Positions 1 through 8,084 of a stretch of 64,000 bases of DNA are shown piece after piece. The stretch's first letter is position 1. Every line of letters begins with the position of its first letter. The DNA comes from Spirosoma linguale DSM 74 (GTDB taxonomy: Bacteria > Bacteroidota > Bacteroidia > Cytophagales > Spirosomataceae). The notes beneath the pieces were generated by a model. The model was not told the DNA's origin. It did not search any database and saw nothing but the letters and a program-made list of their open reading frames with translations. The position numbers and the translations under genes are program-made. Location: contig CP001769.1 of the NCBI GenBank assembly GCA_000024525.1, positions 2,280,001 through 2,344,000 on the forward strand, given 5' to 3'.

Positions 1-978
1 CCGTCTGTCGAGACGAACGGAGCTAACAACCAGGAGGGCTCTATTTAGATCGGCGAGGTTCTCAGGGCGAAAGAAATTATTCAGGTAGGGAAACTCAATC
101 CTGGTTTGCAGGCCAGAACCCACCGAAACAAAGGTCGTATTGTTAGTCAGGCTGCTGCTGACAATGTCGGAACGGCTTTTCAGAGCACTCAATGGTGTAC
201 CGCTACGGTCATTAATAATCTTGGTGAAATGCAGCGAGGTAACCGGGAACAGGAGTGTAGCGGCCGTGCGGTTCAGGTCTGTATCATGGTAATACATTCG
301 TAAGCCGCTAACAGTACTACTCGTCGACAAACCGATAAAGGTATTGGCGGTTGAGCTGGAGGTTATCGCAAAACCTGGCAGAAAATCGTTCAGGTTTATG
401 TTGTTGCTGATTTCTCCGCTAATGATTTTATCGAACAGATTCTGCGCCAATGAATCCGGCATGCGAACCTGTATGCGACGGGTACCGCTAAATGGATGAG
501 GGACAAACGACCGTTTGGCAATGGGTTTGGCGGCATACCCAACCGAACTGGTATTATAATAGTACTGGGCGGGCATCGGTCTGTTGAGCAGACTAACATT
601 CATATCGAATGTTGAGGTCGTATCGCCGTAAACGAACGAATAACCGAATTCCAGCACCAGCGAATCCAGCCGAAAGTTCGTCTGGGAAACTAATGAGTTG
701 GCAGGGTAATCGATGGCCGCAAATGATTGAACGGTCTGCTGTCCAGTTTGCGCGTCCTTCCAATACCCAACAGCTATATCCGGCTCAGATGATCCCGATG
801 TCAGGAATGAGTCGGTCCGCATAACCGTGGAGGAACGTACCGTCACGGAGTCGAGGGAAAAGACCTGCAACTGCTGCGGATTAATAACCGACTGACCTAC
901 GTTGAGATCGCCCGATTGACAACCAGATAGCACGATACCGGCCAGCCAAAGCAAACCGGCGTACCAGAGAATACGCAT
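1..978 (-). CDS. DUF4270-family lipoprotein, C-terminus beyond window
   Basis: An open frame of 326 codons without a stop runs off the left edge, so the C-terminus is missing. The ATG at 976-978 opens a lipoprotein signal peptide ending in the lipobox L-S-G-C (Cys20), so the product should be a lipid-anchored envelope protein. The mature part is rich in Ser, Thr and Asn, as in beta-rich surface proteins, and ends in the window with the G-x-G-L-Q-T-R-I-x-F-P segment typical of DUF4270. No catalytic motif is visible and the function of the family is unknown. It is the third gene of a minus-strand operon, 11 bp after the DUF4907 gene. The family call rests on pattern memory, not on a search. Confidence 0.75.
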   Translation of the reverse strand, partial: MRILWYAGLLWLAGIVLSGCQSGDLNVGQSVINPQQLQVFSLDSVTVRSSTVMRTDSFLTSGSSEPDIAVGYWKDAQTGQQTVQSFAAIDYPANSLVSQTNFRLDSLVLEFGYSFVYGDTTSTFDMNVSLLNRPMPAQYYYNTSSVGYAAKPIAKRSFVPHPFSGTRRIQVRMPDSLAQNLFDKIISGEISNNINLNDFLPGFAITSSSTANTFIGLSTSSTVSGLRMYYHDTDLNRTAATLLFPVTSLHFTKIINDRSGTPLSALKSRSDIVSSSLTNNTTFVSVGSGLQTRIEFPYLNNFFRPENLADLNRALLVVSSVRLDRR

Positions 979-989
979 AAGCAAATAAT

Positions 990-1352
990 TCAGGGAATTT
1001 TTACGCCCAACCGGCGTAGTTCGTCATTCGTCAGGGTAGGCAGGGCCTTATCCTGTTGTATCTTCTCGGCTACCCGCTCACCAACGCGCTTTGCTTCGTC
1101 CTCGGAAGCAAAGCCTACTATTCCGGGCTGACCCGGAATAGTAGGCTGATGAATAAGTAGCTCTCCGTTAGTGACTATGGAATAGCCCCAGCCGCCAGCC
1201 GTTTGAAACACCTCAACCGTATACGGATGCATACGCTGGTAAACAAGCCTGACTGTTAGAACCGCCAGTATAAGCAACACCAGAAGCAAGCCTTTTCGTA
1301 CCAGGTTAGTTTTCACCGATGGGCCAGCTTTTTTCAATGAGCTATCCTGCAC
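990..1352 (-). CDS. DUF4907 domain protein, membrane-anchored
   Basis: A 120-residue protein with a single hydrophobic segment at about residues 19-39 (an uncleaved anchor or signal peptide), followed by one small domain of about 75 residues. The G-G-W-G-Y-x-I motif, then L-I-H-Q-P-x-I-P-G and F-x-S-E-D-E-A-K-R-V, match the DUF4907 family. The globular part should face the periplasm. The role is unknown. It sits 5 bp behind the kelch lipoprotein gene and 11 bp ahead of the DUF4270 gene, which implies one transcript; the three families are, to my knowledge, repeatedly found together in Bacteroidota. Confidence 0.75.
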   Translation of the reverse strand: MQDSSLKKAGPSVKTNLVRKGLLLVLLILAVLTVRLVYQRMHPYTVEVFQTAGGWGYSIVTNGELLIHQPTIPGQPGIVGFASEDEAKRVGERVAEKIQQDKALPTLTNDELRRLGVKIP

Positions 1353-1357
1353 CTTAT

Positions 1358-2440
1358 TTAGTTAATAACCTGCTCAACGGCTGGATCGAAATCCCACAGA
1401 TCGTCAAAACGGCTTGTTCCGCTGGAACTACCCGTGGTAACGTACCCTTTGTTTCCGATTGCAAAGCCTACCGCGTTCTGGCGGGGAGATCCTTCAAAAG
1501 AACCAAGTTGCGACCAGGTATCATCGGCCGGATTGTACTGCCAAACGGATACGTTATCGCCAAGTGTCACATAACCTTTGCCATTGATGGCGAACCCAAC
1601 AGCATAGCTGCGCTGAACGGCCTGATCGGTCAGGAAGTCGAGCTTCTGCGTCCATACATCCGTGGCCGGATCATACACATACCAGTCCCGCTGGGCAATA
1701 CCATTGTTGTTTCCGGTACCTGCATAGGCTTTGCCATCAATCACAAAAGCGATACCGCCAATGCGTTTTTCACCACCGTAGCTAGCTACCTTGGTCCAGG
1801 CATTGGCCGTAGGGTCAAACGCCCACATATCTTTGAGGTAGTTACCGTCGTTGCCGGTGGCCACATAGCCTTTGTTGCCAATTCCGAAAGCCAGCGAACC
1901 GTACCGGGCTGTTCCGCCGAAATCCGAAACCTTGGTCCATATGTTGGTGGTTGGATCGTAGCTCCAGAAATCCTTCAGCTTGTCGCTGTTGACATTGATA
2001 CCGGTACCGATATACCCTTTGTTGCCGACAGCAAAGCCTACGCCTGAGTAGCGGGCTACACCACCATAGTTGGCTTTTTGTGTCCAGGCATTTTTGGCCG
2101 GGTCATAAGCCCAGAAATCCTGAAGCCGCTGGTTACTGGCATCAAGGCCGGTACCCAGGTAAGCAATATTGTTAATGACAAAACTAGATGCACCTGAACG
2201 GCCCACGCCTTCAAATGCGGATCTTTTTGTCCAGTCACCCAGGGTCGACACCGTGGTGGAACTGCTACAGCCGATCAGCAGTCCTGCCCAGCCGATAGAA
2301 AGAGCACCCAGCACCCAATTTATCCGTTGCTGTTTTTTACCTGTCTTCGTTACGGGAGAGAGCAGAGCCTCTTGGGGTACAGATTGCGGCTGGGAGTCGG
2401 TAGCCGAATGAAATCGGAATGGTAAATGAATCATGAACAA
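1358..2440 (-). CDS. Six-bladed kelch-repeat lipoprotein
   Basis: A 360-residue protein with six kelch-type repeats of about 45-50 residues between residues 78 and 358, each with the N-K-G-Y-x-x-T-G core, a W/D-W-A-Y-D-P strand and a closing W-T-K/Q. This predicts a six-bladed beta-propeller. A lipobox G-L-L-I-G-C (Cys58) predicts a lipid anchor. The stretch of about 40 polar residues before the hydrophobic signal segment is unusually long; no better ATG or TTG start is visible inside it, so the annotated start may be too far upstream or the N-region is genuinely long. It is first in the operon with the DUF4907 and DUF4270 genes. It probably binds a partner or polymer rather than catalysing a reaction; no enzyme motif is seen. 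Confidence 0.8.
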   Translation of the reverse strand: MFMIHLPFRFHSATDSQPQSVPQEALLSPVTKTGKKQQRINWVLGALSIGWAGLLIGCSSSTTVSTLGDWTKRSAFEGVGRSGASSFVINNIAYLGTGLDASNQRLQDFWAYDPAKNAWTQKANYGGVARYSGVGFAVGNKGYIGTGINVNSDKLKDFWSYDPTTNIWTKVSDFGGTARYGSLAFGIGNKGYVATGNDGNYLKDMWAFDPTANAWTKVASYGGEKRIGGIAFVIDGKAYAGTGNNNGIAQRDWYVYDPATDVWTQKLDFLTDQAVQRSYAVGFAINGKGYVTLGDNVSVWQYNPADDTWSQLGSFEGSPRQNAVGFAIGNKGYVTTGSSSGTSRFDDLWDFDPAVEQVIN

Positions 2441-2764
2441 GAGCGTAAACGAACGAACTAAAACGTAAAGTTATACCAATTTGAGTTAAGAACGACGATT
2501 TTGCCATCCCGGTCGGGATGAGTTAGCCTGGAAAGAAGCCTGAACGTATCACAAATGAGGCAAACTGGACAACCTTCAGTGTGATTGGGGACTCAAAAGC
2601 GTTCTGCAAAATTACGTCAAACAGGTGTTACATACCAACGGACTACTTTCATAAAAATTCTTAATTGTTGTCGAAAAACTGAAGCAAAGCGATAAAGTAA
2701 GACGACTACCACACCAAGACCCGCTTGGTGTGGTAGTCGTTGGAACAGGGTTGAAAAAAGGCAA
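2441..2764. other. Intergenic region upstream of kelch operon
   Basis: No gene is visible. The right end carries the strong hairpin at 2702-2740 that closes the S41 protease gene. A weak -7-like box, TAACTTTA on the minus strand (2466-2473), lies about 26 bp before the kelch start and could be the operon promoter, but no convincing -33 box accompanies it. Confidence 0.5.
2702..2740 (-). terminator. Hairpin terminator after S41 protease gene
   Basis: A perfect 17 bp inverted repeat (2702-2718 and 2724-2740) with a 5-base loop lies 24 bp beyond the stop codon of the S41 protease gene. The T-tract on the minus strand is weak, but the stem is very stable. Confidence 0.8.
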
Positions 2765-4249
2765 TTATAATTTCAGGTTCTTTATTGCCCGTATCATGGA
2801 TTGACCACCGGCTTTCCGCTGAATTGATGAACCCATCTGTATAAATGGATTTCGTACAGCCGCCCGGCGCCCGCCAGCAACATTTCCCGAAATCTGATTC
2901 AGGGCTGCGTTCAGCAAGTTTTCGTTCGTATCGCCCAGTGGTAACAGCGGCATCGTTTCGTCGACCTCAATGTTGGGCGTAAACCCTGTTGAGTAGTCAG
3001 ACTGGCCTGCATTGTTGTACGATTTGAACACAATGGGTTGCATTCCCCACTTAATTTTGCCAGTCTCATCGGTAACGGTGATCGAGCCCACATTTTTGCC
3101 GTACGTGGTCGTGCCAATCGTTGTGACGGTCATGTACGGGCGAAGACCATTGATAATTAACTCACTGGCCGAAGCAGTTTGATCCGTTGTGAGAACAAAT
3201 ACCCGTGATAGGTTATTGCCTATGTTTTGGGGTTTATCAAGGAAGTTCTGAATAAAGAAGCTGCTGCCGTACTCCTTCTGCAAATAAGGAGTAATGGTGC
3301 TGTTCCATTCTTCACGGAAATAAAGTTTACTGGAGTTAATACCCTTTCCGATCAGGCTGGCCAGATTGGCAGACGAGGACGTATAGCCGCCCGGGTTATA
3401 CCGTAAATCCAGCACCAGTTCATTGACCCCCTGGGATTTGAATTTACTGAATATGGCATCGACCTGCGCATCATATTCGTTGGCTTTGCTGCCATTCGCA
3501 CCGGGAACAAACTGATTGTAGACCAGATATCCGACTTTTTTAGAACCAACCGTATAGATCGAGTCCAGAAACACGGGGTTTTCCTGAAACACTATCGCCG
3601 TTACGCTGCGGGTCTGGTCAGAATCAACGATTGAATTACCGCTTACTGTACCCAGCCCGTACGTAAACGTCGTGCCCGTAAATAACAGATCCGAATAATT
3701 CGTGGTGTTGAGTAACTGGCCATTCACTTTGGTAATGACGTCGCCCCGTTTCAACCCCGCTTTTTCTGCCGGAGAGCCGGGCGATACGTACAGCACCTGG
3801 GCGATAACCCCCGTTGAGCCTGATGCCCGCAGGTAAAGATTGAAATTCATACCGGTTGTCGTTGATTCGCCACTTAACTCGGCCGTCAACGTATTTGCAT
3901 CGTTTTCTATCCACGAAAAACGGTCGCCGGTAGGATTCGTCGTGGCGTTGTATTTGTTCAGAATAGAATCGAAGAAAACATCGGGAGCCAGGGTCGTATC
4001 GGGATTAGCCGGAATTTTATCGTTCCAGTAATACAGATCTCTCATGTTGGCCAGTATCCAGCTATCGACCGTAGTGTTTTCGTTGACCGTGGCCGTCGTC
4101 GTTTGCGGGGTAACGTCATCGGTCGTTTTCTTACAGCCCGATAAGGACCCAATAAAACCAAGCAGCACGACGACCAGTAAGGATTTATGTTGCCCGATCA
4201 CCTGATTTAAAGTTGCCCGTTGGGCTTTGTTCACAACGTGTTGTTTCAT
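2765..4249 (-). CDS. S41 family (tail-specific) protease lipoprotein
   Basis: A 494-residue C-terminal-processing-type serine protease predicted to sit in the envelope. Hydrophobic residues 23-38 end in L-S-G-C (Cys39), a lipobox. A PDZ domain spans about residues 145-185 (V-S-P-G-S-P-A-E-K-A-G-L, then G-D-V-I-T-K-V-N-G). The peptidase core begins near residue 237 and contains D-L-R-Y-N-P-G-G, the nucleophile region T-A-S-A-S-E at 358-363 and, about 25 residues on, Lys385 in T-Y-G-K-N, giving the Ser/Lys dyad. It cleaves protein C-termini in well-studied relatives; the substrate here is unknown. It is monocistronic, with a strong hairpin behind it and a 367 bp divergent region in front. Confidence 0.93.
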   Translation of the reverse strand: MKQHVVNKAQRATLNQVIGQHKSLLVVVLLGFIGSLSGCKKTTDDVTPQTTTATVNENTTVDSWILANMRDLYYWNDKIPANPDTTLAPDVFFDSILNKYNATTNPTGDRFSWIENDANTLTAELSGESTTTGMNFNLYLRASGSTGVIAQVLYVSPGSPAEKAGLKRGDVITKVNGQLLNTTNYSDLLFTGTTFTYGLGTVSGNSIVDSDQTRSVTAIVFQENPVFLDSIYTVGSKKVGYLVYNQFVPGANGSKANEYDAQVDAIFSKFKSQGVNELVLDLRYNPGGYTSSSANLASLIGKGINSSKLYFREEWNSTITPYLQKEYGSSFFIQNFLDKPQNIGNNLSRVFVLTTDQTASASELIINGLRPYMTVTTIGTTTYGKNVGSITVTDETGKIKWGMQPIVFKSYNNAGQSDYSTGFTPNIEVDETMPLLPLGDTNENLLNAALNQISGNVAGGRRAAVRNPFIQMGSSIQRKAGGQSMIRAIKNLKL

Positions 4250-4616
4250 AGAGTTTTTAGGCGGGTTGAAAGACCGACCTGCCTACTCTATTTTACGTAT
4301 CTGAAAAGCTAAATGTTGCAGACGTATCCTAAAGAAAGATGATTTAATTAGCATTTAATCTGCCTGATATATACTATTTCTGATTGTATTTACTAGTATA
4401 CTTGATAAGTAGGATAGTTGATTGTTGTGCACCCTGTACTTCCTGTCCGAAAGCAGCTGAATAAGCTAGGGAATACCCTAATATTGGCTTAGAATCAAGT
4501 AATTGACCAAAAATGAGGTATATATTTATCCCGTTTATATCGTTTAATGGGTATAAGTCATCCATGTTTGTTTTGTATCTTTGACAGACTAATCAACGAC
4601 CGTAGTAACTATTCCT
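4250..4616. other. Divergent intergenic region
   Basis: AT-rich sequence separating the S41 protease gene (minus) from the sugar-oxidation cluster (plus). Apart from the -7 box at 4576-4583 I see no gene, repeat or RNA here. Confidence 0.5.
4576..4583 (+). promoter_or_regulatory. -7 promoter box of sugar-oxidation cluster
   Basis: TATCTTTG fits the Bacteroidota -7 consensus TAnnTTTG and lies 33 bp before the GTG start at 4617, leaving a short leader. No clear -33 TTTG at the expected spacing is seen. Confidence 0.5.
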
Positions 4617-5159
4617 GTGGAAAGACGTAATGCGTTAAAAACAATGGCGGGTGCCCTTGGTGGGCTTGTGAGCCTACCCGCCTGGGCCAACGGCTGGACG
4701 ACCGAAACGGTCCAATCGACCCGTACAATCCTCTCCCAAGGCCAGACTGACCTGCTGGCCGATTTTGTTGAAACAATTATCCCGGCAACGGATACTCCGG
4801 GAGCAAAGGCACTCAACGTACATCAGTTCGTGCAGAAAATGGTGGCCGACTGCTACCCGAAAGCTGTTCAGGAGAATTTCCAGAAAGGGATCGATTCGCT
4901 TGATGGACTGGCTAAATCGGCCTATGGTAAATCATTTACGGAAGGGGACACCACCCAGCGTATTGCGCTGCTGACGCAGCTGTCAAAATCATCGGATAGT
5001 GCGCAGAAGGATTTTTATTCGCTGGTGAAAGGGTTGACGGTTCGGGGATATACCACTTCAGAGTACGTTATGACCAACCTGACCCATTACCAGTTTATTC
5101 CCGGCCATTATTACGGGTGTGTACCCGTGCCACAAAAGGCCGTTTCACAGACCAAATAA
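4617..5159 (+). CDS. Gluconate 2-dehydrogenase subunit 3 family protein
   Basis: A 180-residue small subunit that partners GMC flavoproteins. The N-terminus E-R-R-N-A-L-K-T followed by a hydrophobic stretch ending in A-W-A-N-G looks like a twin-arginine signal, so the complex should be exported folded. The family core Q-T-D-L-L-A-D-F-V-E-T-I-I-P-A-T-D-T-P-G-A-K is present at about residues 42-64. The start is a GTG, since no in-frame ATG exists upstream; the promoter box at 4576 supports it. The next gene, 68 bp on, encodes the catalytic flavoprotein. In characterised relatives the small subunit helps export or stabilise the large one and the pair oxidises sugars. Confidence 0.88.
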   Translation: MERRNALKTMAGALGGLVSLPAWANGWTTETVQSTRTILSQGQTDLLADFVETIIPATDTPGAKALNVHQFVQKMVADCYPKAVQENFQKGIDSLDGLAKSAYGKSFTEGDTTQRIALLTQLSKSSDSAQKDFYSLVKGLTVRGYTTSEYVMTNLTHYQFIPGHYYGCVPVPQKAVSQTK

Positions 5160-5227
5160 AGTTGACAATTGCTGGCTGACAGTAACGTCACTGACCGGTA
5201 ATATTCGACGATTAACAAACCACGAAC

Positions 5228-6940
5228 ATGTCTTATTTTAACATAGATGCTCAGGCACTCAATACCTACGACGCTATAGTCATTGGCTCCGGTATCAGTG
5301 GGGGATGGGCCGCCAAAGAACTGACTGGCAAAGGGTTACGTACGCTCGTTCTCGAACGGGGGCGGGATGTCCGGCATATTACGGATTATCCCACAACCAA
5401 CACCCAGCCCTGGGAATTTGAACACCGCAACCAACTCAAGCGGGAGGTTAAAGAGGCTAACCCCATCATCAGCAAGTGCTATGCGTTTTACGAAGGAACC
5501 GAGCAGTTCTTCGTGAAAGATGCCGAGCACCCCTATATTCAGGAGAAACCGTTCGACTGGATTCGGGGCTATCAGGTAGGCGGTAAATCGCTGATGTGGG
5601 CGCGGCAAACGCAGCGGTGGAGCGACTTCGACTTTGAAGGCCCCGCCCGCGATGGATTCGCGGTCGACTGGCCGATTCGCTATGCCGATATTGCTCCCTG
5701 GTATAGTTACGTAGAACGGTTTGCCGGAATTTCGGGCAATAAAGACGGACTGGCGACATTGCCCGATGGCGAGTTTCTGCCCCCGCACGAGTGGAACTGT
5801 GTGGAAAAGCACTTCCAGAAAAAAGTTGCCGGGAAGTACAAAGACCGGCACGTCATCATGGGTCGGGCGGCCCACATCACCAAACCACAGCAGGTGCATT
5901 ACGATCAGGGGCGGGCGCAGTGCCAGCACCGGACCATCTGTGAGCGGGGCTGTCCGTTTGGCGGCTATTTCAGTAGTAACTCATCGACAATTCCCTGGGC
6001 GGCTAAAACGGGGAAAATGACCCTTCGGCCAAACTCGGTCGTGCATTCGATCATCTATGATGAGAAAAAGGGCCGCGCAACCGGGGTTCGGGTTGTTGAC
6101 TCCCAAACCAAGAAAATGACCGAATATTATGCCCGGATTATTTTCCTGAATGCTGCCGCGCTGAACTCCAATCTGGTGCTGCTGAACTCGACCTCCAGCC
6201 GGTTTCCCAATGGGCTGGGTAACGACAGCGGTGTGCTGGGTAAATACGCAGCCTTCCACAACTACCGGGCGGGTATCTCGGCCGAATACGACGGTGAACT
6301 TGATTCGACTACCGACGGGCGTAGACCGAACAGCCCATATATTCCCCGTTTCCGCAACGTACTGAAGCAGGAAACAAACTTCCTGCGTGGGTATGCGGCC
6401 GGTTTCTCGGCGGGGCGCAGTTCGTACTCGGATCAGAATGCCATTGGTGCCGATCTGAAACATAACCTGCTTAACCCAAAACTCGGCGGCTGGTATGTCG
6501 GCTCGCACATGATGGGCGAAACCATCCCGAAAGAAAGCAACTACGTAGCCCTCGACTCGTCGCAGAAAGACCCGTTTGGAATTCCGCAACTGAAGATTTC
6601 CATCGCTTATGATGATAACGACGATAAGATGGTGAAAGATTATCAGGAGCAGCTTACGGAAATGTTTACCGAAGCCGGTTTCAAGAATATCCGCGTTCGG
6701 GATAGCCACGCCAGCCCCGGCCTCGACATTCACGAAATGGGTGGCGTACGGATGGGAAAAGACCCCAAAACGTCGATGCTTAATAAGTGGAATCAGCTGC
6801 ATGCCGTTAAAAACGTGTTTGTAACGGACGGCTCCTGTATGACCTCCACATCGACCCAAAACCCTTCGCTGACCTACATGGCGCTGACGGCGCGTGCCGC
6901 CGATTATGCCGTGAAGGCAATGAAGAAGGGATTGGTATAG
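5228..6940 (+). CDS. GMC family FAD-dependent sugar oxidoreductase
   Basis: A 570-residue glucose-methanol-choline oxidoreductase. The dinucleotide motif I-V-I-G-S-G-I-S-G-G at residues 17-26 binds FAD. The C-terminal part has the active-site segment H-E-M-G-G-V-R-M-G and the closing F-V-T-D-G-S-x-M and N-P-S-L-T-Y-M-A-L-T-A-R-A. It has no signal peptide of its own and probably hitch-hikes through the Tat system with the small subunit encoded upstream. It belongs to the large-subunit type seen with gluconate 2-dehydrogenase subunit 3 partners and, in Bacteroidota, in glucoside 3-dehydrogenases that make 3-keto-glycosides. The exact substrate cannot be read from the sequence. A terminator follows directly. 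Confidence 0.93.
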   Translation: MSYFNIDAQALNTYDAIVIGSGISGGWAAKELTGKGLRTLVLERGRDVRHITDYPTTNTQPWEFEHRNQLKREVKEANPIISKCYAFYEGTEQFFVKDAEHPYIQEKPFDWIRGYQVGGKSLMWARQTQRWSDFDFEGPARDGFAVDWPIRYADIAPWYSYVERFAGISGNKDGLATLPDGEFLPPHEWNCVEKHFQKKVAGKYKDRHVIMGRAAHITKPQQVHYDQGRAQCQHRTICERGCPFGGYFSSNSSTIPWAAKTGKMTLRPNSVVHSIIYDEKKGRATGVRVVDSQTKKMTEYYARIIFLNAAALNSNLVLLNSTSSRFPNGLGNDSGVLGKYAAFHNYRAGISAEYDGELDSTTDGRRPNSPYIPRFRNVLKQETNFLRGYAAGFSAGRSSYSDQNAIGADLKHNLLNPKLGGWYVGSHMMGETIPKESNYVALDSSQKDPFGIPQLKISIAYDDNDDKMVKDYQEQLTEMFTEAGFKNIRVRDSHASPGLDIHEMGGVRMGKDPKTSMLNKWNQLHAVKNVFVTDGSCMTSTSTQNPSLTYMALTARAADYAVKAMKKGLV

Positions 6941-6965
6941 AGCGACTTAATTTTTCAGTATTTAT

Positions 6966-7001
6966 AACGCCATTCATACAAGTGAATGGCGTTGTGTTTT
7001 T
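6966..7001 (+). terminator. Intrinsic terminator after GMC gene
   Basis: An 11 bp perfect stem (6966-6976 and 6983-6993) with a 6-base loop is followed by GTGTTTTT. It separates the dehydrogenase pair from the next gene, which therefore probably has its own promoter. Confidence 0.85.
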
Positions 7002-7036
7002 AATGGATTTTTTATCACATAAAACGAGTGCTTACG

Positions 7037-7044
7037 TACCTTTA
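7037..7044 (+). promoter_or_regulatory. Possible -7 box for TIM-barrel gene
   Basis: TACCTTTA differs from TAnnTTTG at the last base. It lies about 54 bp before the ATG at 7098 and just behind the terminator, a sensible promoter place. Confidence 0.35.
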
Positions 7045-7097
7045 GCAATTGAATGCGCGGGTATTTGGCCCGCTGCTCATTAACTGACCTATTTTTT

Positions 7098-7988
7098 ATG
7101 AATCAGTCCTCTAACATTACGCGCCAACAGTTTCTTAAGATGGGGGCTCTGGCAGCCTCGGCGGCCTTTCTGCCGCAACTGGATGTGTTCGCGGCTACAT
7201 CGAAAAAAGTTGGCTTACAGCTGTACACGCTGCGTGACCTGATGGCAAAAGACCCCGAAGGAACCCTGCGGAAAGTTGCCCAGCTAGGCTATAAAGAAGT
7301 TGAACCCTTTGGGTATTCGGACGGGAAATTCTTCGGTAAAACACCCAAAGAGTTTGCAGCCCTGATAAAAGAGTTGGGAATGACAGCGCCCAGCGGTCAC
7401 TATACGACTGGCAAAACGATGCCCAAGACAAAAGGAACGCTGACGAATGACTGGAAGCGGGCCGTTGACGATGCGGCTGCCATTGGTCAGAAATACATGG
7501 TTTGCGCTTATCTGTTTCCCGAAGAACGTACCAAACTGGACGATTATAAAGCATTTGCCGACCTGTTCAACAAATCGGCCGAAGTTGTGAAGGCAGCCGG
7601 GATGCAGTTCTGCTACCATAATCACGACTTTGAGTTTGTAGCACTTGATGGAAAAATACCCTATGATGTGTTGACGAGTGGTACCGATAAAAATCTGGTT
7701 AAACTCGAACTCGATTTGTACTGGGCTACAAGGGCGGGTCAGGACCCCGTCGCGTTATTCAAAAAGCACCCCGGCCGGTTCCCGCTCTGGCACGTGAAAG
7801 ACATGGAAAAAACAGCGGAAAAGGCCTTCGCACCGGTTGGTACTGGTTCTATTGACTTCCAGCGCATTTTCGATGCCAAGAAAACGGCGGGAATGACCCA
7901 CTACTTTGTGGAGCAGGACGTTTGCAAACTGCCACCACTTGAGTCAATTGCCATTAGCATCAAAAATATTGACAAGCTGAAAGTATAA
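7098..7988 (+). CDS. Exported sugar isomerase/epimerase-type TIM-barrel protein
   Basis: A 296-residue xylose-isomerase-like TIM-barrel protein with an N-terminal export signal (T-R-Q-Q-F-L-K-M-G-A-L-A-A-S-A-A-F, cleavage near V-F-A-A). The ATG at 7098 is preferred to an upstream in-frame start at 7053 because it places the signal at the very N-terminus. Barrel motifs include V-G-L-Q-L-Y-T-L-R, C-Y-H-N-H-D-F-E-F, L-E-L-D-L-Y-W, W-H-V-K-D-M and Y-F-V-E-Q-D, where Glu, Asp and His could bind a divalent metal. Proteins of this type occur beside GMC dehydrogenases and act on keto-glycosides as lyases or isomerases in studied Bacteroides pathways. The function here is inferred from that context. 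Confidence 0.85.
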   Translation: MNQSSNITRQQFLKMGALAASAAFLPQLDVFAATSKKVGLQLYTLRDLMAKDPEGTLRKVAQLGYKEVEPFGYSDGKFFGKTPKEFAALIKELGMTAPSGHYTTGKTMPKTKGTLTNDWKRAVDDAAAIGQKYMVCAYLFPEERTKLDDYKAFADLFNKSAEVVKAAGMQFCYHNHDFEFVALDGKIPYDVLTSGTDKNLVKLELDLYWATRAGQDPVALFKKHPGRFPLWHVKDMEKTAEKAFAPVGTGSIDFQRIFDAKKTAGMTHYFVEQDVCKLPPLESIAISIKNIDKLKV

Positions 7989-8007
7989 GCGTTTTGGCTG
8001 GACCGCC

Positions 8008-8044
8008 TGGCCTGTGTTCGGGATGCCTCGTAATGCAGGCCAGA
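8008..8044. terminator. Possible hairpin between convergent genes
   Basis: An 8 bp perfect inverted repeat (8008-8015, 8037-8044) with a 21-base loop lies between the stops of the TIM-barrel gene and the PAS kinase gene. It has no T-tract, so termination is uncertain. Confidence 0.4.
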
Positions 8045-8084
8045 TGGTTCTGATTCACAAACATGCAGGTAGGTGCCGTTCTGG

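Noticed and set aside
1319..2047. Open frame of 242 codons on the plus strand, antisense to the kelch gene
   Set aside because: It mirrors the repeated codons of the kelch repeats, has no family features and lies wholly within a well-supported gene on the other strand.
5981..6859. Open frame of 292 codons on the minus strand, antisense to the GMC gene
   Set aside because: It is a shadow of GC-rich third positions in the GMC gene; no motifs or start signal.
7053..7097. Upstream in-frame start for the TIM-barrel gene
   Set aside because: It would put 15 residues with no export features ahead of the signal sequence; the ATG at 7098 gives a standard signal.
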